Assembly: GCF_028369295.1 (NCBI RefSeq)
Contig: NZ_JAQMYP010000052.1
Location: forward strand, 1 to 64,000
Length of the DNA stretch: 64,000 bases
Direction of reading: 5' to 3'
From: Streptomyces sp. HD
Lineage (GTDB): Bacteria; Actinomycetota; Actinomycetes; Streptomycetales; Streptomycetaceae
Positions 34,517 through 43,165 of the stretch are shown in pieces (the first letter of the stretch is position 1; the number at the start of each line of letters is the position of its first letter). The notes under the pieces are model-generated. The model was not told the origin of the DNA. It did not search any database and worked only from the letters and a program-made list of their open reading frames with translations. Both the position numbers and the translations under genes were made by a program.

Positions 34517-35776
34517 ATGAACACACCACGGCAGTGCCCCGTCACGACGACCGCCCCCGACGCCCTCCACCTCACCCCCGAGCTCGTCGAGGACCCCGTC
34601 GGCGCCTACGCCGAGCTGCGTGCCCGTCCGGGGCTCGGCCATGTGGTCCTGCCCGGCCTGGACACGCCCGTGCGGCTCGTCACCCGGCACGAGGAGGTGA
34701 AGGCCGCGCTGAGCGAGCCGCGCCTGGTCCGGGACCGTTCGACAATCGCCGACTCCGACATGCCGGACCCGCAGGCCGAGCTGCTGGCGCAGGGCTTCGA
34801 GGGCCTCCCCCAGGAGTACGTCCCGTATCTGTCCGGGCACCTGGCGCTGTTCGACGGCGACGAGCACACCCGGCGCCGCTCGCCACTCACCCGCGCCTTC
34901 ACCGCCCGGCGTGTGTCCGCGCTGCGGCCCTTCGTGGCCAGGACCGCAGGGGAGCTGATCGCCTCGCTCGCCGAGCGTGAAGAGGCCGATCTGCTGGGCG
35001 AGTTCGCCTATCCGCTGAGCACGGCCGTGATCTGCGAGCTGGTCGGGGTCGACGCCGCCGACCAGGACCGGGTGTGCGGATGGATCCGGGACTTCGCGTA
35101 CGGCGACGGCAGCCGTGTCGTGGAAGGGCTCGGCGGTGTCGTGCGGTACACGAAGGACCTGGTGGCACGGCGTCGCGCCGAGCCCGCGGACGATCTGGTG
35201 TCGGCACTGCTGGCGGACGGCGGCATGACCGACGACGAGATCGTCACCATGTTCTTCCTGCTGATCAACACCGGCATCACCCCGCCCGCCCTGTTCCTCG
35301 CACACGCCGTGCTCGCCCTGCTGGACCACCCCGACCAGCTGGCGCGACTGCGCGCCGAGCCGGAGCTGCTCGGCCGGGCGGTGCCCGAACTCCTGCGGTA
35401 CGTCACGCTGGTGCGCATGGGCGCCACGCTGTACGCCGCCGAGGACTTCGTGTTCGCCGGCACCCTGCTGAGGAAGGGCGAGGCCGTGACGATCGCCCTG
35501 TTCAGCGCCGACCACGACCCGGCCGCCTACGACGCCCCCGAACGCCTCGACGTGACAAGGGAGTTCGGCCGGGGCGACGGTCACCTCGCCTTCGGGCACG
35601 GCCCGCACTACTGCATCGGCGCGGCCCTCGGCCGGCTGGTCACGGGCGTCGTCTTCGACGAGCTGCTGGTGCGGCGGACCGCGGCGCCGGAACTGGCCGT
35701 GGACCGCGCCGAGGTGCGGTTCGGACACTGGCCCGGCGACGGATTCCACCTGCTGAGCCTGCCCGTCAGGCTGTGA
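34517..35776 (+). CDS. Cytochrome P450 with atypical I-helix
   Basis: A 419-residue soluble actinobacterial P450. Heme-ligand motif FGHGPHYCIGAALGR (Cys near residue 365); ExxR motif in PELLRY. The I-helix reads LLINTGITPP where most P450s have AG(G/H)xxT: the threonine is kept but the acidic partner is replaced by Ile. This occurs in P450s that use a substrate group for proton delivery or catalyse unusual reactions. The start is uncertain: the ATG at 34517 gives a normal N terminus and the frame is open to an ATG at 34490. Its 3' end overlaps the convergent AfsR-like gene by 11 bp. No ferredoxin gene is nearby. Confidence 0.88.
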   Translation: MNTPRQCPVTTTAPDALHLTPELVEDPVGAYAELRARPGLGHVVLPGLDTPVRLVTRHEEVKAALSEPRLVRDRSTIADSDMPDPQAELLAQGFEGLPQEYVPYLSGHLALFDGDEHTRRRSPLTRAFTARRVSALRPFVARTAGELIASLAEREEADLLGEFAYPLSTAVICELVGVDAADQDRVCGWIRDFAYGDGSRVVEGLGGVVRYTKDLVARRRAEPADDLVSALLADGGMTDDEIVTMFFLLINTGITPPALFLAHAVLALLDHPDQLARLRAEPELLGRAVPELLRYVTLVRMGATLYAAEDFVFAGTLLRKGEAVTIALFSADHDPAAYDAPERLDVTREFGRGDGHLAFGHGPHYCIGAALGRLVTGVVFDELLVRRTAAPELAVDRAEVRFGHWPGDGFHLLSLPVRL

Positions 35777-38700
35777 TCCTCCCGCGCACCAGGCCGAGGG
35801 CGGCCTCGCGCAGTCCGTCCCCGTCCAGGGCGGCGTACGTGGACACCGCGTCCTCGTACGCCGCCCTGTCGGCCTTCTCGGCGTCCTCACGGGTCCGGGC
35901 CGAGGACATCGTCGGCTGGAAGTTGCGCAGCGCACGGAACCGTTCGGCGAGGGCGGTCAGCCGGGCCCCTCGCTCGCCCTCGCCGTCCGCCAGGGCGACC
36001 GCCCCGAGGGCGAGCAGCAGCGCGCCGCACACCGGGAAGTCGACGGTCACATGGTGGGGTGCCCGGGCGTCGGTCAGCAGGGTGGTGAGCCGGTCGGGCA
36101 GCGCCGCGGCGAGGGGTGCGACGAGGTGGGTTCTGCCGTGCCGGGCGTGTGCGGTCAGGGCGACCGACTGCAGCTCCAGCACCCAGCCCTCCATGAGGAG
36201 TCGGTCGCCGTGAACGGGGGCAGCGGTGTGGTCGAGCCGCTGGACGGCCCGGCGCCACAGGCCGAGTCCCGTGTCGATGTCGCCGCGCGCGAGGGCGATC
36301 TCGGCGCGGGCGCCCAGGTCGGGCGTGAAGGGATCCTGGCCGGCACCCTCCGGGGCGTGCCGCAGCGCCTGCTCCAGCCAGTGCTCGGCGGCGTCGAGGT
36401 CGCCCGTCTGGAGGTTGGCGAGCATCATGCCCCAGCGCAGCCCGACCATGTCGCTCCACTCGCCGTAGCCCTCCAGGGCGTCGAGCGCGGCCCGCGTGTG
36501 GACGAGCGCCTCGGCGCCGCGCCCCGTCTCCAGGCACAGTTCGGCCAGTCGGGAGGCGGGCCAGATCCTGAGCAGCGGGATGTCCCGGTCGCCGAGCGCG
36601 GCCACGGTCCGGCGGGCGGCGTCCAGGGCCCGCTCCGTGTCGCGCTCGCCCTCCCAGACGTAGCCGGCCGCCCAGTTGGCGACGCCGGCCAGCAGGGGTG
36701 CGTCGCTGTCGCACAGGGCGTCGAGGGCGTCGTGGTCGCCGAGCACCTCGGGCAGCGCGCACAGCACCGTCGCCGTCGCCCGGACCAGGGTGTCCGGCTC
36801 GGCGGGCGGCAGCCGTCGCAGGGTGACGAGTGTGCGGACGGTGCCGGAGCCCACGCCGAGGAAGTTGCAGGCGGTCGTCAGGGCGGCGGCGCTGCGGGCC
36901 GGTTCGACGTGGGCGGGTCCGGGCCGGTAGTGGGACAGCAGGGCGGCCGTGTCCTCGGTGAGGGCCATCAGCCGGGTGTGGTTGGCCTCGGTGATCCACA
37001 GACCGGCCAGGACGGCGGTGACCGGGGCGACGGTGTCGGCGTCGTCGCGGGCCAGCGCGAGCCGCAGCGCCTGGACGAGGTTGTCCTGCTCGGCGCGGAT
37101 GAGCTGCCAGGACCGGAACGGCTCGGCGCCGAAGACCGCGTCGTGGTGAGCGACGCCGAAGTCCCCCGCCCAGCGCAGGAACCGCTCGCCGACCGCCGAG
37201 TCCTCACCGGCCCGCTCCCGGTGGGCGGCGGCGAACTCCCGCACCGTCTCCAGCATCCGGAACCGGGTGCCGTACGGCGTGTCGGTCACCTTGAGCAGCG
37301 ACTGGTCGACCAGGTCCGCCAGGACGTCCAGTACGTCTGGGCCGCCGACGAGATGCTCGGCGGCCTGCGCGGTGAAGCCGCCGGGGAGGACCGACAGGGC
37401 GCGCAGCGCCGCCCGGCCCTCCGGTTCGAGGAGGTTCCAGCTCCAGTCGACGACGGCGTGCAGGGTGCGGTGCCGCTGCGGTGCGTCCCTGGGCCCGCCG
37501 CGCAGCAGGGCGAACCGGTCCTCCAGACGACGGGCCATCTCGGCGACCGACATCACCCGTACCCGGGCGGCGGCGAGCTCGGTGGCGAGCGGCAGCCCGT
37601 CGAGACGGCGGCACAGGTCGGCCACCGCGTCGGCGGGCAGCTCGGCGTCGGGGCGGGCGGCACGGGCCCGCTGCACGAACAGCTCGACCGTGGTCCCGGC
37701 GTCCAGCTCGGGCAGCGGGTGGACGGCCTCGGAGGTCAGGCCGAGCGGGGCGCGGCTGGTGGTGAGGACGCTGACGTTGCGGGTCATCGACACCAGGGCC
37801 CGCACCAGGTCGGCGACGCCGGAGACGACCTGCTCGCAGTTGTCCAGGACGAGCAGCGCGGGCCCGGGAGCGAGGGCCCCGACGATGCCGGCGAGCGGCC
37901 CGGCCTCGCCGGACGGGGACCGCAGGCTCTCGCCGACGCCGAGCGCGGAGGCGACCTCGCCCGCGACGTCGGCGTCCCGGCCGACCCCGGCGAGCGGCAC
38001 CAGATGGACGATCCGGTGCTCGGCGTCACGCGCGACGGCACCGGCGAGGCGGGTCTTGCCGAGGCCGCCCGGCCCGACGATGGAGGTGACCCGGGAGCTG
38101 TGGATCAGCCGGGTCACGGCGGCGACGTCGGCCTCCCGCCCGAGCAGCGGGTTCGGCTCGTGCGGCACTCCGCGCCGCACCACGGGCGCCTGTCCGCGCA
38201 GCAGCTCCTGGTGCAGTTCCTGCAGGGCGGGTCCCGGATCGGTCCCGAGCTCGTCGCGCAGCCGGCGACGGTACGTGTCGTACGCGGCCAGCGCGGCCGC
38301 CGCTCCCGCCGTGGCCGCCTGACAGCGCATCAGCTCCAGCAGCGGTTCCTCGTCGAGCGGACGGGCGGTCACGAGCTCGCCGAGCGGCCCCAGCGCCTCC
38401 TCCCGGCGCCCCGAGCGGGCCAGCGAGAGCGCCCGCAACCGTGTCAACTCCCGGTGTGCCGCGGCGAGTTCGAGGCGTAGCCTCGCCAAGGGATCGTCGA
38501 GGAGCCCGCCGTCCACCGGGCCCCCGTCCCACAGTGCGAGGCCGGCGTCGGCCTCGGCGACCGCGCCGTGATGGTCCCCGGCCCGTGCCTTCTCCGCACA
38601 CGCGGCGGCATGCAGCTGGGCGGCCCAGGCGTCGACCTGCTCCTCGCGCAGGGCGATCCGGTAACCGGTGGGCGTGCTCGCGATGGTCTCGCCGCCCAGC

Positions 38701-38909
38701 AGTGACCGGGCTCGCGAGACAAGGATCTGCAGGGCCTTGGTCGGGTTCTCCGGCTGCTCGTCCGGCCACAGCCCGTCCACCAGCCGCCCGGTGCCGCAGC
38801 CCGCCCGCGGCTCCGCGGCCAGCAGCGCCAGCAGGGCACGCAGCCGGGGCGCGGTGATCTCCTTGCCCCGGCGGGAGACGGACGTCAGCAGCGTCAACTC
38901 GATGGTCAC
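35766..38909 (-). CDS. AfsR/SARP-type regulator with NB-ARC ATPase
   Basis: A 1047-residue transcriptional regulator. An OmpR-like winged-helix domain occupies about residues 15-85 (KALQILVSRARSLLGG), a BTAD domain about 95-235 ends in the typical YRRRLRDELGTDPGPAL, an NB-ARC ATPase has P-loop SIVGPGGLGKTRLA and Walker B ALLVLDNCE, and a TPR-like C terminus follows. Such proteins activate secondary metabolism or differentiation genes in response to ATP and an unknown signal. The convergent P450 is its only close neighbour and a possible target, by position only. Confidence 0.92.
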   Translation of the reverse strand: MTIELTLLTSVSRRGKEITAPRLRALLALLAAEPRAGCGTGRLVDGLWPDEQPENPTKALQILVSRARSLLGGETIASTPTGYRIALREEQVDAWAAQLHAAACAEKARAGDHHGAVAEADAGLALWDGGPVDGGLLDDPLARLRLELAAAHRELTRLRALSLARSGRREEALGPLGELVTARPLDEEPLLELMRCQAATAGAAAALAAYDTYRRRLRDELGTDPGPALQELHQELLRGQAPVVRRGVPHEPNPLLGREADVAAVTRLIHSSRVTSIVGPGGLGKTRLAGAVARDAEHRIVHLVPLAGVGRDADVAGEVASALGVGESLRSPSGEAGPLAGIVGALAPGPALLVLDNCEQVVSGVADLVRALVSMTRNVSVLTTSRAPLGLTSEAVHPLPELDAGTTVELFVQRARAARPDAELPADAVADLCRRLDGLPLATELAAARVRVMSVAEMARRLEDRFALLRGGPRDAPQRHRTLHAVVDWSWNLLEPEGRAALRALSVLPGGFTAQAAEHLVGGPDVLDVLADLVDQSLLKVTDTPYGTRFRMLETVREFAAAHRERAGEDSAVGERFLRWAGDFGVAHHDAVFGAEPFRSWQLIRAEQDNLVQALRLALARDDADTVAPVTAVLAGLWITEANHTRLMALTEDTAALLSHYRPGPAHVEPARSAAALTTACNFLGVGSGTVRTLVTLRRLPPAEPDTLVRATATVLCALPEVLGDHDALDALCDSDAPLLAGVANWAAGYVWEGERDTERALDAARRTVAALGDRDIPLLRIWPASRLAELCLETGRGAEALVHTRAALDALEGYGEWSDMVGLRWGMMLANLQTGDLDAAEHWLEQALRHAPEGAGQDPFTPDLGARAEIALARGDIDTGLGLWRRAVQRLDHTAAPVHGDRLLMEGWVLELQSVALTAHARHGRTHLVAPLAAALPDRLTTLLTDARAPHHVTVDFPVCGALLLALGAVALADGEGERGARLTALAERFRALRNFQPTMSSARTREDAEKADRAAYEDAVSTYAALDGDGLREAALGLVRGRITA

Positions 38910-38985
38910 CCGTGCAGGTTAGTCAGAGCGGGTGGTCAGAGCCGGTGCAACCCTCTCGCAACGTTCCCCGTGCTGCCCTTGCCCC

Positions 38986-39363
38986 ATGGATGAGGAGATC
39001 CCGCCGTACGAGGAGACCCCGCGCGTCGAACTCACCCCCGCGGCCGCCGACCTGCTGCGCCGTCTGCGTGCGACGCACGGCCCGCTGATGTTCCACCAGT
39101 CCGGCGGCTGCTGCGACGGCAGTGCGCCGATGTGCTACCCGGAGGGCGAGTTCCGCACGGGCGGCTCGGACGTGCTGCTCGCGGAGCTGGAGGTCGAGGG
39201 GGTGGCGGAGCCGGTGACGTTCTGGATGTCGCGCAGTCAGTACGAGGCGTGGAGCCACACCCGGCTGATCGTCGACGTGGTCGAGGGCCGGGGCAGCGGC
39301 TTCTCGCTGGAGGCACCCGAGGGAGTGCGTTTCCTCACCCGTTCGCGGGTCGTCGGCGCCTAG
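38986..39363 (+). CDS. DUF779-family protein
   Basis: This is a 125-residue soluble protein with the invariant MFHQSGGCCDGSAPMC segment, whose three cysteines could bind metal. DUF779 genes often lie beside aldehyde dehydrogenase genes, but here none is adjacent; the nearest is 10 kb away. Its start at 38986 is the first ATG compatible with the family; it diverges from the AfsR-like regulator. Biochemical role unknown. Confidence 0.8.
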   Translation: MDEEIPPYEETPRVELTPAAADLLRRLRATHGPLMFHQSGGCCDGSAPMCYPEGEFRTGGSDVLLAELEVEGVAEPVTFWMSRSQYEAWSHTRLIVDVVEGRGSGFSLEAPEGVRFLTRSRVVGA

Positions 39364-39438
39364 CAACCCCGCGGGTCATCGCCGTCTGGTGCAATCCCCC
39401 TGAGCCCTGGGACATTTGACGAGACTTCAGGGGGGACT

Positions 39439-40677
39439 GTGACGCGTCGTCGGAAACGGTTCGGAGCGGGCAGAGCGGCACTCACGCTGCTCACGGCACT
39501 CAGTGCGCTGGCCGGTACGGCCCTGGTGGGGGCGGCACCGGCCGGCGCCGTGCCGGGGCCCGGCGCGATCGCGCCGGGTGTCCGGTACGAGGAGTTCGAC
39601 ATCGCGGCGGCGAGGGGCCCGGCACACGCCCATGTCCTCACCGTCGACCTGCGCGATCCGCGCGTACGCCTCGATCTGCTGTACCCGGGGGCGGTGGCGG
39701 CGCGGGCGACCATCTCGCAGCAGGCCACCGCGCAGGGCGCCGTGGCGGGGGTGAACGGGGACTTCTTCAACATCTCCGAGACCCAGCACCCGGGCGTGGA
39801 GGCGACCGGCGCGAGCGTGGGACCGGCGATCGCGCATGGCCGGGCCCTGAAGGCGGCGGTGCCCGACGGCCAGCGCTTCGGGCCGGCGCTGCCGCCCGGC
39901 ACGAGCACCGAGGACGTGCTCGGCGTGGGAGCCGACCGCCGGGCCCGGCTGGACGGTCTGAGCCTCGTCGGCTCGGTCCGTACGCCCGAGGGCCGGCTGC
40001 CGCTGCGCGGGCTCAACCAGTACGCGCTGCCGGTGGACTCGATCGGGGCGTTCACGCCCGAGTGGGGCAGTGTCTCCCGGGTGCGCGCGACCTGCGGCAC
40101 GGACACGGACCGGGCGGCCCCGTGCAGCACCGACACCTTCGAGGTCACGGTCAGCCACGGCAGGGTCGTGTCGACCGCCGACCACCCCGGGAGCGGTCCG
40201 ATCGCGCCGGGCACCACCGTCCTGGTGGGCCGGGAGGCGGGCGCGCAGCAGTTGCGGAAGTTCTACGCGGGCGAGCCGGTACGGGTACGGCACCGGCTGG
40301 TGGCGTCGGGGGCACGGATCCCGTACCGCTTCGCTCTCGGCGGCTACCCGGTGCTCGATGACGGTCAGCCGCTGCCGGGTCTGGACGACAGGACCTCGGC
40401 GGTGCGTACCGCGGTGGGCATCGCGGACGGCGGACGGCGTCTGGTGCTGCTCGCGCTGGACGGCGCGGTCGCGTACCGCACCGGACTGACCATCGCGGAG
40501 GTGGCGTCCGTCATGCGGGAGCTGGGCTCGGTGGACGCCTTCAGCCTGGACGGCGGCGGTTCGTCGACGCTGGTCGCCCGCGCGCCGGGAGATACGGCGG
40601 TCTCCGTACGGAACCATCCGTCCGACGGACGGGAACGCCCCGTCCCCAACGGCATCGGAGTCTTCTCGGCTCCCTGA
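39439..40677 (+). CDS. Secreted phosphodiester glycosidase (NAGPA-type)
   Basis: This is a 412-residue exported protein with a signal peptide ending near GAAPAGA. It carries the phosphodiester glycosidase domain (Pfam NAGPA/DUF2233), with GVNGDFFN, DAFSLDGGGSSTLV and VPNGIGVF as the conserved core. The human member uncovers mannose-6-phosphate; bacterial members act on cell-wall or exopolysaccharide phosphodiesters. The GTG at 39439 follows GGGGGGA. A role in envelope polymer turnover is inferred. Confidence 0.85.
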   Translation: MTRRRKRFGAGRAALTLLTALSALAGTALVGAAPAGAVPGPGAIAPGVRYEEFDIAAARGPAHAHVLTVDLRDPRVRLDLLYPGAVAARATISQQATAQGAVAGVNGDFFNISETQHPGVEATGASVGPAIAHGRALKAAVPDGQRFGPALPPGTSTEDVLGVGADRRARLDGLSLVGSVRTPEGRLPLRGLNQYALPVDSIGAFTPEWGSVSRVRATCGTDTDRAAPCSTDTFEVTVSHGRVVSTADHPGSGPIAPGTTVLVGREAGAQQLRKFYAGEPVRVRHRLVASGARIPYRFALGGYPVLDDGQPLPGLDDRTSAVRTAVGIADGGRRLVLLALDGAVAYRTGLTIAEVASVMRELGSVDAFSLDGGGSSTLVARAPGDTAVSVRNHPSDGRERPVPNGIGVFSAP

Positions 40678-40680
40678 CGG

Positions 40681-40875
40681 TCACGGTCTGAGGCTGCTGA
40701 CGATGTCCGCGGTGGCCGTCAGACCGCTGTGGATGGTGGGCGCCATGCTGGTGCTGGCCAGGTAGAAGCCGAGCAGTAGGCACACGATCGCGTGGGTGAT
40801 CTTCAGTCCGCCGTTGCGGACGAAGATCACCGCCAGTACGAACAAGAGCAACACCACTGAGATGGAAATGGCCAT
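40681..40875 (-). CDS. Small conserved membrane protein
   Basis: This is a 64-residue protein with two hydrophobic segments (VVLLLFVLAVIFV and AIVCLLLGFYLA) joined by a short basic loop, and a polar C terminus. GGAGG lies 7 nt before the ATG at 40875, a strong start. Similar small proteins occur in other streptomycetes; I know no function. It converges with the glycosidase gene, leaving only 3 bp between stops. Confidence 0.75.
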   Translation of the reverse strand: MAISISVVLLLFVLAVIFVRNGGLKITHAIVCLLLGFYLASTSMAPTIHSGLTATADIVSSLRP

Positions 40876-41001
40876 CGTCAACCTCCTCCGCCACGCCGAC
40901 TTGCCTGGTTCATGGCGTTCGGCCGTAAGTGTGGCGTAGCGGAGGGTTCGTCCGGGCGGCTGACCTGTCCTCCGAACGTGTGGTGTTCCCGCGCGGCGCG
41001 G

Positions 41002-41865
41002 CTAGGCCGTCCGGTGGGCGTCCAGGAACGCCTCCAGGCCGGCGAGGTCGTCGGTATTGAGGAAGTCGACGTCGGCGGCGAGCAGTTCGCTCCACAGCGC
41101 GTCGCGGGCCGGGCCGGCCGCGTCCGGGGTGGCCCAGAAGCGCACCTTCTGGCCGCGCGAGTGCGCCGCCCGGACGATGCCCCGCAGCTTCTGCCGCTCG
41201 ACGTCCGGGAAGGTCCCCTCGCCGAGCCAGGTGAAGTTCAGCGTCCAGTTGTCGCTGATCAGCGGGATGAAGGAGGCGGGCGCCGCGGTGCCGAGGTCGG
41301 CGAGCCGGCCGTCGTAGAAGGCGCGGCGCACCTTCTGGGCCTCCATCGGCACCCGGGCGGCACGGTCGCCGGAGATCACGGCGGTGACGGGGCCCGGGAG
41401 GACGCGGCCGTGGACGTAGGTCGTGAACAGGTGCTTGTAGCGGCTGAGGTGCTTGTCGAGTTCGAGGTACGTCGACGAGCCCTCGGTCTTGATGTCGATG
41501 AGCAGTTGGACGGGCTTGCGGTAGCCCCGGTAGACCGAGCCGTGGTTGGCCCGTACGCGGGCGGCCAGCGGGTCGAGGTAGAGGGACTCCAGGGTGCGGG
41601 TGGGGTCGAGGTCCTCGGGGTCGTGGGCGACGAGGAGCTGGTCGCCGACCAGGTAGATGTCGGCTTCGAGGCTGCCGAAGCGGTGGTCGAGGGCGTCGAG
41701 GAGGGGGCGCGGGTGCTCGTAGTCGTTGTGGGCGTGCGCCCGCCACAACGGACGCGGGTGGTGCTTGTGTTCACCCGCCCGCGCACTGGTGGCGGGCAGG
41801 GCGACCGCGCCCGCGAGGGCGGCGCCGAGGGTGGTGAGGGCTCTGCGACGGGTGGTGAGGGCCAT
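41002..41865 (-). CDS. Exported GDPD/PLC-like phosphodiesterase
   Basis: This is a 287-residue protein with a Tat-type signal (TTRRRALTTLGAALAGA, cleavage near ARA). The mature part has the TIM-barrel phosphodiesterase signature RAHAHNDYEHPRPLLDAL...LEADIYLV, DIKTE and NTDDL, closest to the AIM6/GDPD-like branch. It probably cleaves glycerophosphodiesters or related lipid head groups outside the cell. GGGAGG lies 8 nt before the ATG at 41865. Confidence 0.85.
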   Translation of the reverse strand: MALTTRRRALTTLGAALAGAVALPATSARAGEHKHHPRPLWRAHAHNDYEHPRPLLDALDHRFGSLEADIYLVGDQLLVAHDPEDLDPTRTLESLYLDPLAARVRANHGSVYRGYRKPVQLLIDIKTEGSSTYLELDKHLSRYKHLFTTYVHGRVLPGPVTAVISGDRAARVPMEAQKVRRAFYDGRLADLGTAAPASFIPLISDNWTLNFTWLGEGTFPDVERQKLRGIVRAAHSRGQKVRFWATPDAAGPARDALWSELLAADVDFLNTDDLAGLEAFLDAHRTA

Positions 41866-42006
41866 GCGTTTGCCTCCCTGACAGGGGCGATCCGGACGGA
41901 GGGAACCGCTGTGAGTATGCGATTCCGAGGGGTCCGAACAGCAGTGCCCGGGCGGGGAGTTGGCCGGACCGCCGTCCTGCGTTCACTTCCTCCGTGCAGG
42001 GCACAC

Positions 42007-42039
42007 GAAAAGGCCCGCCCCAGGTGGGGCGGGCTTTTC
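42007..42039 (-). terminator. Rho-independent terminator of the acyl-CoA dehydrogenase operon
   Basis: GAAAAGGCCCGCCCC, AGGT loop, GGGGCGGGCTTTTC: a GC stem with flanking A/T runs, so it works in either direction. It starts 23 bp past the last stop codon of the operon (42062). Confidence 0.85.
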
Positions 42040-42061
42040 GCGTGGTTCGCTCAGGTGTACG

Positions 42062-43165
42062 TCAGGGAGCCTGGAGGTCGACGAATTCGGCCAGTGCCTC
42101 GCGGTGGGCGCCCGCGGTGCCGTACGCGATCGAGTCGGCCTTGGCCCGCTTCAGGTACAGATGGATCGGATGCTCCCAGGTCATCCCGATGCCGGCATGC
42201 AGCTGAAGAGCCTCCTCGGCGGCGTGCACGGCGACGCGGGCCGCGTACGCCTGGGCGACGGCGACCGCCACCTCGACGTCCTCGCCGGTCGCCAGCGCGT
42301 CGGCCGCGTTGCGGGCGGCGGCGCGCAGGTTGACGACCTCCAGCCACAGCTGGGCGAGCCGGTGCTTGAGGGCCTGGAAGCCGCCGACGGGCCGGTTGAA
42401 CTGCTTGCGGTCCTTCAAGTAGCGGACCGTCTCGGTCAACGTCCAGTCGGCGAGCCCGAGTTGCTCGGATGCCAGCAGCCCGGCCCCGGCGCACAGGGCG
42501 CGTCGTACGGCGTGCTCGGCGTCCCCGAGCAGCCGGCCGCGCGCACCGTCCAGGGTGACCGTCGCGACGGGCCGGGTCAGGTCCAGGGAGGCCTGCGGGG
42601 TGACGGTCACCGCGTCGGCGTCCACCGCGTACAGCCCGCCGTCGTCCGCGGGCACGAGCAGCACATCGGCGGCGGACGCGTCCGCGATACCGGTCAGCTC
42701 CCCGTGCAGGGCGCCGTTCTCATGGCGTACGACCTTGTAGGCGCCGCCCGGAGCGACGTTCAGGGCGACGGCGAGAGCGCCGATCCTCCGCCCGGACGCC
42801 AGCTCGGCGAGCAGGCCCCCCTCCGCCTCGCAGGCGAGCAGTGCCTCGGTGGCCACGACAGCGCTCGTCAGATAGGGCACCGGAGCGACCGCGCGCCCCA
42901 GCTCCTCCAGTACGACGGCGACTTCGCGGTGCGTGGCCCCCTGGCCGCCCTCGGCCTCCGGGACCAGCAGCCCGGCCAGGCCCATGCCGTCGGCGAGCGC
43001 CTTCCACGCCGCCAGGTCGTGCGGGGTGTCCGACTCGGTGCGGGCGATGACGCCGGGCGCGTCGCAGTGGTCGGCGAGCAGGTCCCGCACGGCGGCGCGC
43101 AGCGCCTCTTCCTCCTCCGAGTACAGCAGGTCGGGCTGTGTGCTCTGTGCTGGCGGCGTCTTCAT
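42062..43165 (-). CDS. Acyl-CoA dehydrogenase, probable partner subunit
   Basis: This is a 367-residue acyl-CoA dehydrogenase fold protein. FAD-fold elements are visible (KQFNRPVGGFQALKHRLA), but the C-terminal catalytic region reads LHAGIGMTWEHPIHLYLKRA with no EGT-type glutamate. Together with the overlapping upstream dehydrogenase gene (ATGA at 43162-43165), this is the layout of heteromeric alpha2beta2 FadE enzymes known from actinobacterial sterol and side-chain oxidation. The start is set by that overlap; the frame runs further upstream without meaning. Confidence 0.88.
   Translation of the reverse strand: MKTPPAQSTQPDLLYSEEEEALRAAVRDLLADHCDAPGVIARTESDTPHDLAAWKALADGMGLAGLLVPEAEGGQGATHREVAVVLEELGRAVAPVPYLTSAVVATEALLACEAEGGLLAELASGRRIGALAVALNVAPGGAYKVVRHENGALHGELTGIADASAADVLLVPADDGGLYAVDADAVTVTPQASLDLTRPVATVTLDGARGRLLGDAEHAVRRALCAGAGLLASEQLGLADWTLTETVRYLKDRKQFNRPVGGFQALKHRLAQLWLEVVNLRAAARNAADALATGEDVEVAVAVAQAYAARVAVHAAEEALQLHAGIGMTWEHPIHLYLKRAKADSIAYGTAGAHREALAEFVDLQAP

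Noticed and set aside
29250..34529. 1759-residue minus-strand frame, longest in the window
   Set aside because: Antisense of the GH43 protein; sequence is low-complexity Val/Gly/Arg with no signal peptide or motif.
36051..38480. 809-residue plus-strand frame
   Set aside because: Antisense to the AfsR-like regulator.
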